From: CAIWHR01 sp963816925
GTDB taxonomy: Bacteria > Pseudomonadota > Gammaproteobacteria > Burkholderiales > Casimicrobiaceae
Direction of reading: 5' to 3'
Assembly (NCBI GenBank): GCA_963816925.1
Contig: CAWFMY010000009.1
Span: forward strand, 1-64,000
Length of the DNA: 64,000 nt
In this document: positions 28,087 through 36,925 of the stretch, in pieces
Numbering within the stretch: position 1 is the first letter of the stretch
Layout: every line of letters begins with the position of its first letter
The notes under the pieces: model-generated
The model's input: the letters and a program-made list of their open reading frames with translations, nothing else
Databases searched by the model: none
Told to the model about the DNA's origin: nothing
Position numbers and translations under genes: made by a program

Positions 28087-28842
28087 ATGAACTCATTGAC
28101 CTCATTCGGCATCGCGCTCCTGACCGTGGTCGTGTGCGCAGGCCACTCCGAAGCCTTCGCGCGCGGCAATCGCGCCGGCGGCAGCACGAGCCACAGCGCC
28201 GGCGAAACGAGCCATAGCAATACTTTTGGCGGCAGCACGACGCACGAAGCGGGCGAAGGCACCGAGCACACCAACGCTTACGGCGGCAACACCGCGCACG
28301 CGTACGGGGGCGGCACCGAGCACACCAACATGTACGGTGGCAGCACCTATGGAAAGGCCGGCGACGGCGCTTATCACACGTACCCCTCCGGAGCGACCGC
28401 CTATCACCCGCCGGGCTATCCAGCGTATCCGACCTATGCGGCCTATCACCCACCCGTCGCGGTGCCGTATTACTCGGCAGGATGTTACGGCTGCGCCGCG
28501 GCCGCGGGTGCCGTTGTCGGCATGACGGCCGGTGCGGCGGTGGCGTCGGCCAATACGGCTGCGGCGACGTCGACCGCATACGCGGCAGGTGTGGCGACCG
28601 GCAGCGCGAACACGGCGGCGGCGACAGCCACCGCGTACAACGCGGGCGTCGCCACCGGAGCCGCGATGGCGAGCACGCCTGCGTCCGGAACCTGGGTGAT
28701 GGGGATGAACTACTCGAACCTGCCGACGGGATGCGCGATGCCAAACGTCCAGGGCAAGACGTACTACCTCTGCGGCAACACGTGGTTCCAGCCGTCGTTC
28801 GGCGCAAACGGCGTCTTTTACACGGTGGTGCCGACGCCCTGA
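28087..28842 (+). CDS. Secreted Gly/His/Thr-rich repeat protein
   Basis: The 251-aa protein has a short signal peptide (SFGIALLTVVVCAGHSEAFA). The first half holds tandem imperfect repeats built on GxSTxHxxGxGTEHTNxYGG, with an exact 18-bp DNA repeat 54 bp apart (28258-28275 and 28312-28329). A Pro/Tyr/His region follows (PPGYPAYPTYAAYHPPVAVP). Then comes an Ala/Gly/Thr-rich segment with a duplicated SANTAAATxTAYxAGVATG, and a C-terminal domain with two Cys (LPTGCAMPN and YYLCGNTWFQP). The His-rich repeats could bind metal. It ends the cassette; function unknown. Confidence 0.75.
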   Translation: MNSLTSFGIALLTVVVCAGHSEAFARGNRAGGSTSHSAGETSHSNTFGGSTTHEAGEGTEHTNAYGGNTAHAYGGGTEHTNMYGGSTYGKAGDGAYHTYPSGATAYHPPGYPAYPTYAAYHPPVAVPYYSAGCYGCAAAAGAVVGMTAGAAVASANTAAATSTAYAAGVATGSANTAAATATAYNAGVATGAAMASTPASGTWVMGMNYSNLPTGCAMPNVQGKTYYLCGNTWFQPSFGANGVFYTVVPTP

Positions 28843-28862
28843 CCCGGGGCGAGCCCATCCGC

Positions 28863-29834
28863 TCAGTGCTGGTGCGGCGCGTGCCCGCTATCGTCGCGCG
28901 CGACGGCCGCAAGCGGGATCACGCGTCCGTTCGGCGGCAGTAGCGGCCACGACGGCTGCAGCGTCACGTGCTCGATGCCGAAATCGGCGTTCAGCAGCCG
29001 TTGTGCGGACGCCAGAATCTGCGGCCACGCGGAACCATCATCGAGCGTCACGTGCGCGGAGAGCGCAACGCATTCCGCGCTCATGTTCCACACGTGCAGG
29101 TCGTGAATGCCGGTCACGCCCGGCATCGCGGCGAGCGCCTGCCCGATCGCGTCGTACGACAGGTGCGAGGGCACCTGCTCCATCAGCACGGCCCCCGACT
29201 GGCGCAGCAGCAGGAAGGTCGAGCGCAGGATGAGCAGCGCCACCACCAGCGACAGGATCGGGTCGATCGGCATCCATCCGGTCGCGTAGATGACGGCGCC
29301 CGCCACCAACGCGGCAACCGACCCGAGCAGGTCGCCGAACACGTGCAGCAGCGCGCCGCGCGCGTTGATGCCTTCGCCCGAGCGCGACAGCATGTACGCG
29401 ACGACCACGTTGATCGCGAGCCCGCTTGCGGCGACCACCATGACGATGGGCCCGGACACAGGCTCCGGCGCAAGCAGGCGGCGCACGGCCTCCACCGCGA
29501 TCCACACGATCAGAAGGAGCATGCCGAGCGCATTGACGAACGCCGCGAGGACCTCCGCGCGCGCATAGCCGTACGACGCGCGCTGCGACGCCGGCCGCCG
29601 CGCAACGACGATCGCGATCAGTGCGACAACGAACGACATGGCGTCGGTCACCATGTGGCCCGCGTCGGAGATGAGCGCCAGCGAACCGGCGAGCCAGCCG
29701 CCGGCCGCCTCGACGATGGCGAATCCGGCGGTGAGGGCGAGCGCGATCCACAGCGCGCGCGTCGTCCCGGCCCCGTGCGCGTGGCTGTGCGGTGCTTCCG
29801 GGTGCGGTGCGGACGACGTCGAGGAATGGATCAT
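28863..29834 (-). CDS. Cation diffusion facilitator (CzcD/ZitB-type Zn/Co/Cd efflux)
   Basis: A six-helix inner-membrane antiporter exporting divalent metals. A His-rich N terminus (PHPEAPHSHAHG) precedes the first helix. The metal sites are visible as SDAGHMVTDA (HxxxD in helix II) and HVFGDLLGSV (HxxxD in helix V). The cytoplasmic C-terminal domain has IHDLHVWNMSAECVALSAHV, the standard CDF dimerisation and metal-sensing fold. The C terminus is again His-containing (APHQH). Start 29834 is the most conservative Met; 29858 and 29885 are open but have no better ribosome site. It is convergent with the sulfatase cassette. Confidence 0.93.
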   Translation of the reverse strand: MIHSSTSSAPHPEAPHSHAHGAGTTRALWIALALTAGFAIVEAAGGWLAGSLALISDAGHMVTDAMSFVVALIAIVVARRPASQRASYGYARAEVLAAFVNALGMLLLIVWIAVEAVRRLLAPEPVSGPIVMVVAASGLAINVVVAYMLSRSGEGINARGALLHVFGDLLGSVAALVAGAVIYATGWMPIDPILSLVVALLILRSTFLLLRQSGAVLMEQVPSHLSYDAIGQALAAMPGVTGIHDLHVWNMSAECVALSAHVTLDDGSAWPQILASAQRLLNADFGIEHVTLQPSWPLLPPNGRVIPLAAVARDDSGHAPHQH

Positions 29835-29947
29835 GGCGGGTCGGGCGACTCCCGGCATTGTCAGTCCGCGGCGGCGCAACCGCAATCGCGTCGCCCCATC
29901 TGGCGAAACAGGTGCTCAAAGGCGCGCATCGCTGAAAGCGCCTTGTG

Positions 29948-30628
29948 TCAGCCTTCTTCGCGCAACCGGATCGGTCCCTGATTCTCCGGGTGCCAGCCCT
30001 GCCTTCCAGCGTAGAACGCCCGGATTCGCGCCATGTCGACCGCGACGTCGCCGGTCAATTCGATGTAGGCGCCGATCCCGATCTCGCGCGCCGGAACATC
30101 GATGTAGCCGAGCGCCAACGGCACGCCGGCCGCCCGCGCGATGCGATAGAAGCCGGACTTCCAGTAATCGGTGCGGCTCCGGGTCCCCTCGGGGGCCAGC
30201 GCAAGGAGGAAATCGTCGCGTCGCGCGAACTCGCGCTCGATCTCGCCGACGAAGCCCTGCGGATCGCGGCGATTGACCGGAATTCCACCCCACCAGACGA
30301 GCAGCGGCCGCAGCGGCCAGCGGAACAGCGTGTCCTTGCCGACAAAATGGATGCGCAGCCCGATCACCATCTTGGCGAGCAGGCCCACGATGGTGTCCCA
30401 ATTCGACGTATGGGGATAGAAGATCGCGACGCAGCGGCTCGGGACGGGTTCGAGAAGCCGGATGCGCCACCCGACCGCGCGCAGCACCCATTGCGCAGCC
30501 CGCGGCAGAACGCCGGGCACGCGGGGACGCAGGACGACGGGAGCCGGCTGAAAAACGGGCACTTCGGTTGACAAGGGGAATCGCGGGTCGGGCGCCGGCG
30601 GGGGGCCGCGCGCGCCGCAGTCTAGCAA
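29948..30628 (-). CDS. Lysophospholipid/1-acylglycerol-3-phosphate acyltransferase family protein (PlsC-like)
   Basis: The 226-aa protein has the acyltransferase motif I IFYPHTSNWDTIVG (HxxxxD) and motif II GKDTLFRWPLRPLLVWWGGI. Motif III is LALAPEGTRSRTDYWKSGFY (EGTRS), and motif IV lies near AAGVPLALGYID. This order is diagnostic of PlsC-type enzymes that acylate lysophospholipids or related lipids at the inner membrane. The form is the short one with an HTSNWD box, often seen in glycerol acyltransferases of unknown acceptor. The first about 25 residues are Pro-rich and the true start may be a downstream GTG. Confidence 0.85.
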   Translation of the reverse strand: MLDCGARGPPPAPDPRFPLSTEVPVFQPAPVVLRPRVPGVLPRAAQWVLRAVGWRIRLLEPVPSRCVAIFYPHTSNWDTIVGLLAKMVIGLRIHFVGKDTLFRWPLRPLLVWWGGIPVNRRDPQGFVGEIEREFARRDDFLLALAPEGTRSRTDYWKSGFYRIARAAGVPLALGYIDVPAREIGIGAYIELTGDVAVDMARIRAFYAGRQGWHPENQGPIRLREEG

Positions 30629-30653
30629 ACGGGACCGACGCTAGAATGTCGGC

Positions 30654-31281
30654 ATGGCAGTCTCGCCTGACATCGACCTCGTGCGCCGCATCGACGCCAC
30701 CCTTCCGCAGACGCAGTGCCGGCGCTGCGATTACGACGGCTGCCTGCCGTATGCCGAGGCGATCGCGAACGGCGACGCGATCAACCGATGCCCGCCCGGC
30801 GGCGACACGGTCATCGTCGCGCTTGCGGCGTTGACGGGCAAGCCCGTCGTCGCGCTCGATCGCGCGCATGGCGAAGCCCGCGCCGCTCGCCGTGGCCCGC
30901 ATCGACGAGGCGTGGTGCATCGGCTGCACGCTCTGCATCGATGCCTGCCCGGTCGACGCGATCGTCGGCGCGGCCAAGCGCATGCACGCGGTGCTGCCGG
31001 CGCTTTGCACCGGCTGCGAGCTCTGCCTGCCGCCCTGCCCCGTCGACTGCATCGACATGATCCCCGCCGGACGCGCGTGGAGCCCGGCTGACGCGCGCGC
31101 CGCGCGCGAGCGCTTCGACACCCGCAATGCGCGGGAAGCCGGGCGTCACCCGGGCGTGCGCAAGGCTCCCGCGTCGACGCCCGTCGAAACCGTTGTTCTG
31201 CCATCGAAAACAGAAGCCGTCGCCGCGGCGCTCGCCCGCGCCCGCGCGCGCCGCGCATCATCCGGCACGCGCACGCGATGA
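30654..31281 (+). CDS. rsxB: RnfB/RsxB-type iron-sulfur protein, frameshifted
   Basis: An electron-transfer protein. The N-terminal 4Fe-4S domain has QCRRCDYDGCLPYAEAI and INRCPPGG. A two-cluster ferredoxin domain follows: WCIGCTLCIDACPVDAI and LCTGCELCLPPCPVDCIDM. The frame changes near 30866, just before VARIDEAW. The protein ends in a basic tail (RARARRASSG). The hydrophobic N-terminal anchor of true RnfB is absent and no rnfACDGE genes are nearby. A standalone RsxB followed by nth is common in betaproteobacteria. The stop overlaps the nth start (ATGA). Confidence 0.88.
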
Positions 31282-31911
31282 ACCCGCAGAAGCGCCGCGC
31301 GATCTTCGAACGGCTGCGCGCCGCGGACCCCCATCCGCAATCGGAGCTCCAGCATCATTCCGCCGTTCGAGTTGCTGGTGGCCGTCGTGCTGTCGGCGCA
31401 AGCCACGGACAAGGGCGTCAACAAGGCGACCGCGAAACTCTTTCCCGTGGCCCGCACGCCGGCGGCGATCGTGAAGCTCGGTGTCGACGGCCTGATTCCG
31501 TACGTGCAGTCGATCGGCCTTTTCCGGAACAAGGCGAAGAACATCGTCGCGCTCTCGGAGATCCTGTTGCGCGACCACGGCGGCCGGGTGCCGGCGAATC
31601 GCGAAGCGCTGGAAAAGCTGCCGGGCGTGGGCCGCAAAACGGCGAATGTCGTGCTCAACGTCGCGTTCGGCGAGCCGACCATCGCGGTCGATACGCACAT
31701 CTTCCGCGTCGCGAACCGTATGGGACTGGCGCCCGGAAAGACGCCCGAGGCCGTCGAGCAAAAGCTCCTCAAGGTGGTCCCCGACGAATTCCGGCAGCAT
31801 GCGCACCACTGGCTGATCCTGCATGGCCGCTACACCTGCGTCGCGCGCACGCCGAAATGCGGCGCGTGCATCGTCCGCGACCTCTGCGATTACCGCGACA
31901 AGACCGTCTGA
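31278..31911 (+). CDS. nth: Endonuclease III (DNA glycosylase/AP lyase), frameshifted
   Basis: A base-excision repair enzyme for oxidised pyrimidines. ATG 31278 overlaps the rsxB stop. The N terminus MNPQKRRAIFERLRAADPHP is in frame 3; near 31355 the frame changes and the rest follows in frame 1 (FELLVAVVLSAQATDKGVN). The helix-hairpin-helix is LPGVGRKTANVVLN, with the catalytic Lys in GRKTA and the catalytic Asp in AVDTHIFRVANR. The 4Fe-4S cluster ligands are spaced C-x6-C-x2-C-x5-C in CVARTPKCGACIVRDLC. Length is about 211 aa, as expected. Confidence 0.95.
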
Positions 31912-31915
31912 CGCG

Positions 31916-32341
31916 ATGTTCACGCCGTCGCGCGACGAGGCGCGCCGCTTTCTGGTCGAGGCGTGGTCGAAGCACCGCGCAAAACAACCTCTGTCCGGGC
32001 TCGAGCAGCTGGCCGCCGGACTTGTCGCGCTGCATCCGGAATATCACGCAGTCATCGAGAATCCGGAGCGCTTCGCCGACCGCGACTGGAACCCGGAGGC
32101 GGGCGAAGCAAATCCGTTCCTGCACCTGTCGCTGCACCTCGCGGTCGCGGAGCAGATCGGCATAGACCAGCCGCCCGGCATCCGCGCGCAGTTCGAGCGC
32201 CTGCGCGCCGCGCGCGGCGACGAGCACGCCGCGCTGCACGCGGTGCTGGAATGCCTGGGCGAGGTCATGTGGTCGGCGCAGCGCCACGGCACGCCCCCCG
32301 ATGCCGCGCTTTACATCGCCTGCCTCGAGCGGCAACGTTGA
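31916..32341 (+). CDS. DUF1841 family protein
   Basis: The 141-aa soluble protein begins MFTPSRDEARRFLVEAW. It contains LHPEYHAVIENPERFADRDW and NPFLHLSLHLAVAEQIGIDQPPGIR. These His-rich helices are the defining part of DUF1841. Its position directly after nth (5 bp) repeats a known betaproteobacterial gene order, so it is very likely real and co-transcribed. The family has no assigned function; the closely spaced HxxxH/HxSLH residues would suit a metal site, but that is speculation. Confidence 0.9.
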   Translation: MFTPSRDEARRFLVEAWSKHRAKQPLSGLEQLAAGLVALHPEYHAVIENPERFADRDWNPEAGEANPFLHLSLHLAVAEQIGIDQPPGIRAQFERLRAARGDEHAALHAVLECLGEVMWSAQRHGTPPDAALYIACLERQR

Positions 32342-32362
32342 TTTGCCGCGCGGCGCCGGTGA

Positions 32363-32849
32363 TCAGGCGCAACCGTGTCCTGGCGTGTCGCACGCCGCGC
32401 CCTCGGGCGGCAGGTTGCTGACGAAGATGTGCAGCACGCGCCAGCCGCGCGCGGTGCGGACGAGCAGCACGTTCATCTGCGCCGTCCGCGCAGGTGCGTT
32501 GCGCGCGATGTCGGCACGCACGAAGATCTCCACCGTCCGGTCGTCGAGCCCCAGGGCCTCGAACGTCGACCAATCGGGCTCGATGCGCCAGATCGACAGG
32601 AAGATTTCGCGAAAGCGGTCGAGCGCCGCGCCGCGTTCGCGCACGACGTCCCCGGGCGAGATCCAGAGGAAATCCGCGGAATCCGCGAGCATCTTGCCGA
32701 CCTCGTCGAGGTCGTGCGCATTGTTGGCGTCGACGAACCGGCTGAAGGCGCTCCTGACGTCGTCTTCCGGCGCCGCGTGCGCAGGCGTCCTTGCCGCCAG
32801 CGCCGATGCAGGCGATGGCAATCACGATTGCGGCCAGGTGAGAGCGCAT
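32363..32849 (-). CDS. SnoaL-like / nuclear transport factor 2 fold protein, exported, frameshifted
   Basis: Start ATG 32849 has GGAGG 9 nt upstream and a signal peptide (SHLAAIVIAIACIGA). A frame change near 32810 leads into the body APEDDVRSAFSRFVDANNAHDL, VGKMLADSADFLWISPGDVV, and RTAQMNVLLVRTARGWRVLH. This is the cone-shaped alpha+beta fold of SnoaL/DUF4440 proteins, about 145 aa in all. Ligand or catalytic role unknown. It is convergent with the DUF1841 gene. Confidence 0.75.
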
Positions 32850-33049
32850 GGTCGTCCACCTCCACGCGGAGCCGGTTCGAAATTCTGCCGGCCCGCACAC
32901 ATTATGCGCCCCCGGACGCCGATTGGCCTGATCGTCGCGCCCAACGACACCCTTGCGTGCCTGATCGTGTCGTCCGCCAACAGCATCACCGGCAACACGT
33001 TCGCGCAAACGGTGAGCAGGAACTGACCGCCAGGCTCGACGCCCGCATG

Positions 33050-33072
33050 AAAAAAGGGCGCCCGCAGGCGCC
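33050..33072 (-). terminator. Probable terminator downstream of the cytochrome c pair
   Basis: GGCGCC-TGCG-GGCGCC on the minus strand followed by six Ts (plus-strand A-run 33050-33055). It lies about 26 bp after the stop of the second cytochrome. Confidence 0.7.
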
Positions 33073-33097
33073 ATCGTTGCCGGCGACGCGCGCTCGC

Positions 33098-33433
33098 TCA
33101 GTACTTCGCGGAGAGCACCGCCGGTTGCGCCGCGTAATAGGCGGCGAGGTTCTCGATGTCGTCAGTCGTCAGCGTCGCGGCGAATCCCGCCATGATCGGG
33201 TTCTTGCGCTGGCCCGATTTGTAGTCGCGCAGCGCCTTGGCAAGATAGTCGCGATGCTGGCCCGCGAGCTTGGGGAAATCGGGTGCCGCGCTGTTGCCGT
33301 CGGCGCCATGGCACGCGGCGCAGACTTCGGCGGCCTTCGCCTTGCCGGCGTCCGGGTTTGCCGCGTGCGTTGCCGACGCGGCGCCCGCCAGCGCAAGCGC
33401 CGTCAGCAGCATCAGGTATCGACGGTTCATCAT
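33098..33433 (-). CDS. Small periplasmic cytochrome c (class I)
   Basis: The 111-aa protein has a signal peptide (LMLLTALALAGAASATHAA). One haem site is VCAACHGADGNSAAPDFPKL, followed by QHRDYLAKALRDYKSGQR and a distal Met region (NPIMAGFAATLTTDDIENLA) as in c4/c553-type cytochromes. Start 33433 or 33430 (two adjacent ATGs); the ATG overlaps the stop of the preceding cytochrome gene, so the two are translationally coupled. It is an electron carrier to a terminal oxidase or other acceptor; the partner is not in the window. Confidence 0.92.
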   Translation of the reverse strand: MMNRRYLMLLTALALAGAASATHAANPDAGKAKAAEVCAACHGADGNSAAPDFPKLAGQHRDYLAKALRDYKSGQRKNPIMAGFAATLTTDDIENLAAYYAAQPAVLSAKY

Positions 33434-33792
33434 TTCACTTTCGACGCGAGGCCGCCCTGGCCGTAGTACGCGGCCACGTCGGCCATGTCCTGGTCCGACA
33501 GCGACGCGGCGATCGCGCGCATCGACGGATGGCTGCGCTCGCCTGACTTGTATTCGCCGAGCGCCTTCACGATATAGGCTGGATGCTGGCCGGCGATGCG
33601 CGGGACCTTGTACACCTCGGGGAAAGCGGTGCGCCAGCCTTCGATGCCATGGCAACCCTGGCACATCTGGACCTTCATCGCGCCCTTGTCGACGTTGCCG
33701 ACGGGGGCACCGTCCGCGAGCGCGACGTTCGCCGCGGCCAGCGCGACGAACGCTGCGCCGAGCGCCGCCGGGATTGCATTGCTGTGCTTCAT
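33430..33792 (-). CDS. Small periplasmic cytochrome c (class I), first of a pair
   Basis: The 120-aa protein has a signal peptide (ALGAAFVALAAANVALA). It has one haem motif, MCQGCHGIEGWRTAFPEVY, then HPAYIVKALGEYKSGERSHPSM with a likely Met axial ligand and SDQDMADVAAYYGQ. It is the mono-haem partner of the next gene. Together they resemble the two halves of a di-haem cytochrome c4 carried as separate genes. They share an ATGA stop/start overlap, which implies coordinated synthesis. Confidence 0.92.
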   Translation of the reverse strand: MKHSNAIPAALGAAFVALAAANVALADGAPVGNVDKGAMKVQMCQGCHGIEGWRTAFPEVYKVPRIAGQHPAYIVKALGEYKSGERSHPSMRAIAASLSDQDMADVAAYYGQGGLASKVK

Positions 33793-33901
33793 CTTCGGAA
33801 ATCCGCCATTGGTCGAGGGCCGCTTTGCTGAATGCGCCGCGAAACCCCGCGATTTTAGAGTCTGCGCGATGCGGGGTCAAATTGCCGAGACCCCCGCGGC
33901 G

Positions 33902-34225
33902 TCACTTCTCGAGGTATTTGAACTTGTCCTTGACGCCCTTCCACTCGTCGGCGTCGGCGGGCGCCGGCTTGCGCTCGATGATGGGCTTCCAAACCTTGGC
34001 CAGCTCCGCATTGATCGCGGTGAAGTGCTTCTGGTCGTCGGGAACATCGTCCTCGGCGAAGATCGCCTCGACCGGGCATTCGGCGACGCACAGCGTGCAG
34101 TCGATGCATTCGTCCGGGTCGATGACGAGGAAGTTGGGACCCTCGCGGAAGCAGTCGACCGGGCACACATCGACGCAATCGGTGTACTTGCAGCGAATGC
34201 AGGTTTCGGTGACGACGTAGGTCAT
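33902..34225 (-). CDS. fdxA: Ferredoxin FdxA (7Fe, 3Fe-4S/4Fe-4S)
   Basis: The 107-aa protein begins MTYVVTETCIRCKYTDCVDV, then CPVDCFREGPNFLVIDPDEC and CIDCTLCVAECPVEAIF. This is the standard seven-iron bacterial ferredoxin layout. The C-terminal half carries no further cluster ligands and includes HFTAINAELAKVWKPI, a conserved extension of this family. A soluble low-potential electron carrier, essential in several proteobacteria. It is divergent from trxA. Confidence 0.96.
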   Translation of the reverse strand: MTYVVTETCIRCKYTDCVDVCPVDCFREGPNFLVIDPDECIDCTLCVAECPVEAIFAEDDVPDDQKHFTAINAELAKVWKPIIERKPAPADADEWKGVKDKFKYLEK

Positions 34226-34481
34226 ATCAGGAGCCTGTCGGGTTTACTGTTGCGCATGCGACGGAAGGCGATCCGGGCGCAGTTCAGGGCGCGAGCCCGA
34301 AGGCTCCTTGTCCGGCGGTAAAATGTTGATTTTAGCAAATCGGCCCCCATCGTTACCGCAACGCAGGAGAGGCTTGCACGCAGGAGGGCCTTCGGCTACC
34401 GTAGGTCACCTTTCGAGGCGCCGGTCCGGAGCGGCGCCGGTACCCGACTCCCCTGCCCCCCAGGCAACGCACGAGGAATCC

Positions 34482-34808
34482 ATGAGCGACAATATCAAGC
34501 ACGTATCGGACGCCACGTTCGACAAGGACGTACTTCAATCGCAGACCCCGGTTCTGGTCGATTACTGGGCCGAATGGTGCGGTCCATGCAAGATGATCGC
34601 GCCGGTCCTCGAGGACCTCGCCCGCGACTACGCCGGCAAGCTGACGGTCGCGAAGCTCGACATCGACGCCAATCCGGGCACCACGAGCCAATTCGGCATC
34701 CGGGGCATCCCGACGCTGATCCTGTTCAAGGGCGGCAAGGCCCATGCCCAGAAGGTCGGCGCGCTGTCGAAGTCGCAGCTCGCCGCCTTTGTTGACAGCA
34801 ACCTCTGA
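34482..34808 (+). CDS. trxA: Thioredoxin 1
   Basis: The 108-aa cytoplasmic disulfide reductase has active site AEWCGPCKM and the cis-Pro loop GIRGIPTLILFKGG. Length and N terminus (MSDNIKHVSDATFDKDVL) are standard. Start ATG 34482 has GAGG 5 nt upstream. It is followed at 187 bp by rho, the conserved trxA-rho order of proteobacteria. Confidence 0.97.
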   Translation: MSDNIKHVSDATFDKDVLQSQTPVLVDYWAEWCGPCKMIAPVLEDLARDYAGKLTVAKLDIDANPGTTSQFGIRGIPTLILFKGGKAHAQKVGALSKSQLAAFVDSNL

Positions 34809-34849
34809 ACCCGCTAACCTGATTTTCGTGCCGCGTCGCCCCCCGGTCT

Positions 34850-34994
34850 TCCCGGGGCGGCCCTGCGGCAGGTTGCAAGGCGCTGCCTGACCGTTCGACG
34901 GCGCCTTCCCGGGACCCTTCCCGGGCCCCAATTCCCCGCACCCGCAGTCCCCCTTCGCGGCCCGAGCCGCTCCCCGCCCTTTCCGCGTCCCACG
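34850..34994 (+). promoter_or_regulatory. C-rich, G-poor leader of rho (possible Rho utilisation site)
   Basis: The untranslated stretch before rho, especially about 34900-34990, is dominated by C runs (CCCTTCCCGGGCCCC, CAGTCCCCCTTCGC, GCTCCCCGCCC). In many bacteria rho is autoregulated by Rho-dependent termination within its own leader. A long cytosine-rich unstructured leader is what such a rut region looks like. Inference only: no start site is identified here. Confidence 0.45.
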
Positions 34995-36254
<1,260 letters not shown>

Positions 36255-36336
36255 CGGATGGTTGCTGTCGTTTCGTAAGCTGCTGTTGCGAAAGAGTTTT
36301 TATCGGGACGTCGGCGGCGTTCGATCCCCTGATATA

Positions 36337-36365
36337 TTGCATTGCAGCGCAAAAAACGGGATAAT
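36337..36365 (+). promoter_or_regulatory. Probable sigma-70 promoter of rpmE
   Basis: TTGCAT (36337-36342) and GATAAT (36360-36365) are separated by 17 bp, close to the sigma-70 consensus. They lie about 120 bp before rpmE. The transcript would have a roughly 110-nt leader, room for structured control of the ribosomal-protein gene. Confidence 0.65.
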
Positions 36366-36487
36366 TATCGTTTTGCCGCGCCGGGCACTGGCGTTTGCCA
36401 CGCCCGGCCCCAACTAATGCGGCACCGGTCAGGGCGCACCCCCACGGGCAATGAAGCCCCGGTGCGTGGACCGAGGACGAGGACTCC

Positions 36488-36787
36488 ATGAAGACCGATA
36501 TTCACCCGAAGTACGGCGACATCCAGGTCACCTGCAGCTGCGGCAACACGTTCACGACGCGCTCGACGGTCGTGAAGCCGCTGCATGTCGAAGTCTGCTC
36601 CGCCTGCCACCCGTTCTACACGGGCAAGCAGAAGGTGATGGACACCGCGGGCCGCATCGACAAGTTCCGCCAGCGCTACGCCGCCAAGCCCCCTGCCGCG
36701 CCAGTGCCGGCAGCTGCGGCGGCACCGGCCGCCAAGGCTCCAGCGGCCAAGTCGGCGGCTGCGAAGGCCGCCGCCGCGAAGGCCTGA
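36488..36787 (+). CDS. rpmE: 50S ribosomal protein L31, zinc-binding form, with Ala/Pro/Lys tail
   Basis: It begins MKTDIHPKYGDIQVTCSCGN. The zinc ligands CSCG and CSACHPFYTGKQK mark the C+ (zinc-containing) form, and MDTAGRIDKFRQRYA closes the usual L31 core at about residue 66. A further about 33 residues of AAPAAKAPAAKSAAAK-like sequence follow, a low-complexity basic tail seen in some betaproteobacterial L31 proteins. It is followed by a strong terminator and preceded by its own promoter. Confidence 0.97.
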   Translation: MKTDIHPKYGDIQVTCSCGNTFTTRSTVVKPLHVEVCSACHPFYTGKQKVMDTAGRIDKFRQRYAAKPPAAPVPAAAAAPAAKAPAAKSAAAKAAAAKA

Positions 36788-36850
36788 CACCGCGCGCGCG
36801 GAAAAGCGCGACAATGCACGGGCCAGCCCTGTCCGGCGCCCAGAGCGGAA

Positions 36851-36877
36851 AAGGCAGCTTCGGCTGCCTTTTTCTTT
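36851..36877 (+). terminator. Rho-independent terminator of rpmE
   Basis: The stem GGCAGC/GCTGCC with TTCG tetraloop (36853-36868) is followed by TTTTTTTCTTT. It is a textbook intrinsic terminator about 65 bp after the rpmE stop. Confidence 0.95.
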
Positions 36878-36925
36878 AGCGGTTGTGCTGGCGTTGCACG
36901 CACCGTACCGGTTCGCATAAAAACA

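Noticed and set aside
32904..33026. Short plus-strand frame whose end (SSANSITGNTFAQTVSRN) faintly recalls the C terminus of short-chain dehydrogenases
   Set aside because: Only 40 codons, no Rossmann or active-site residues nearby, no ribosome site; similarity too weak.
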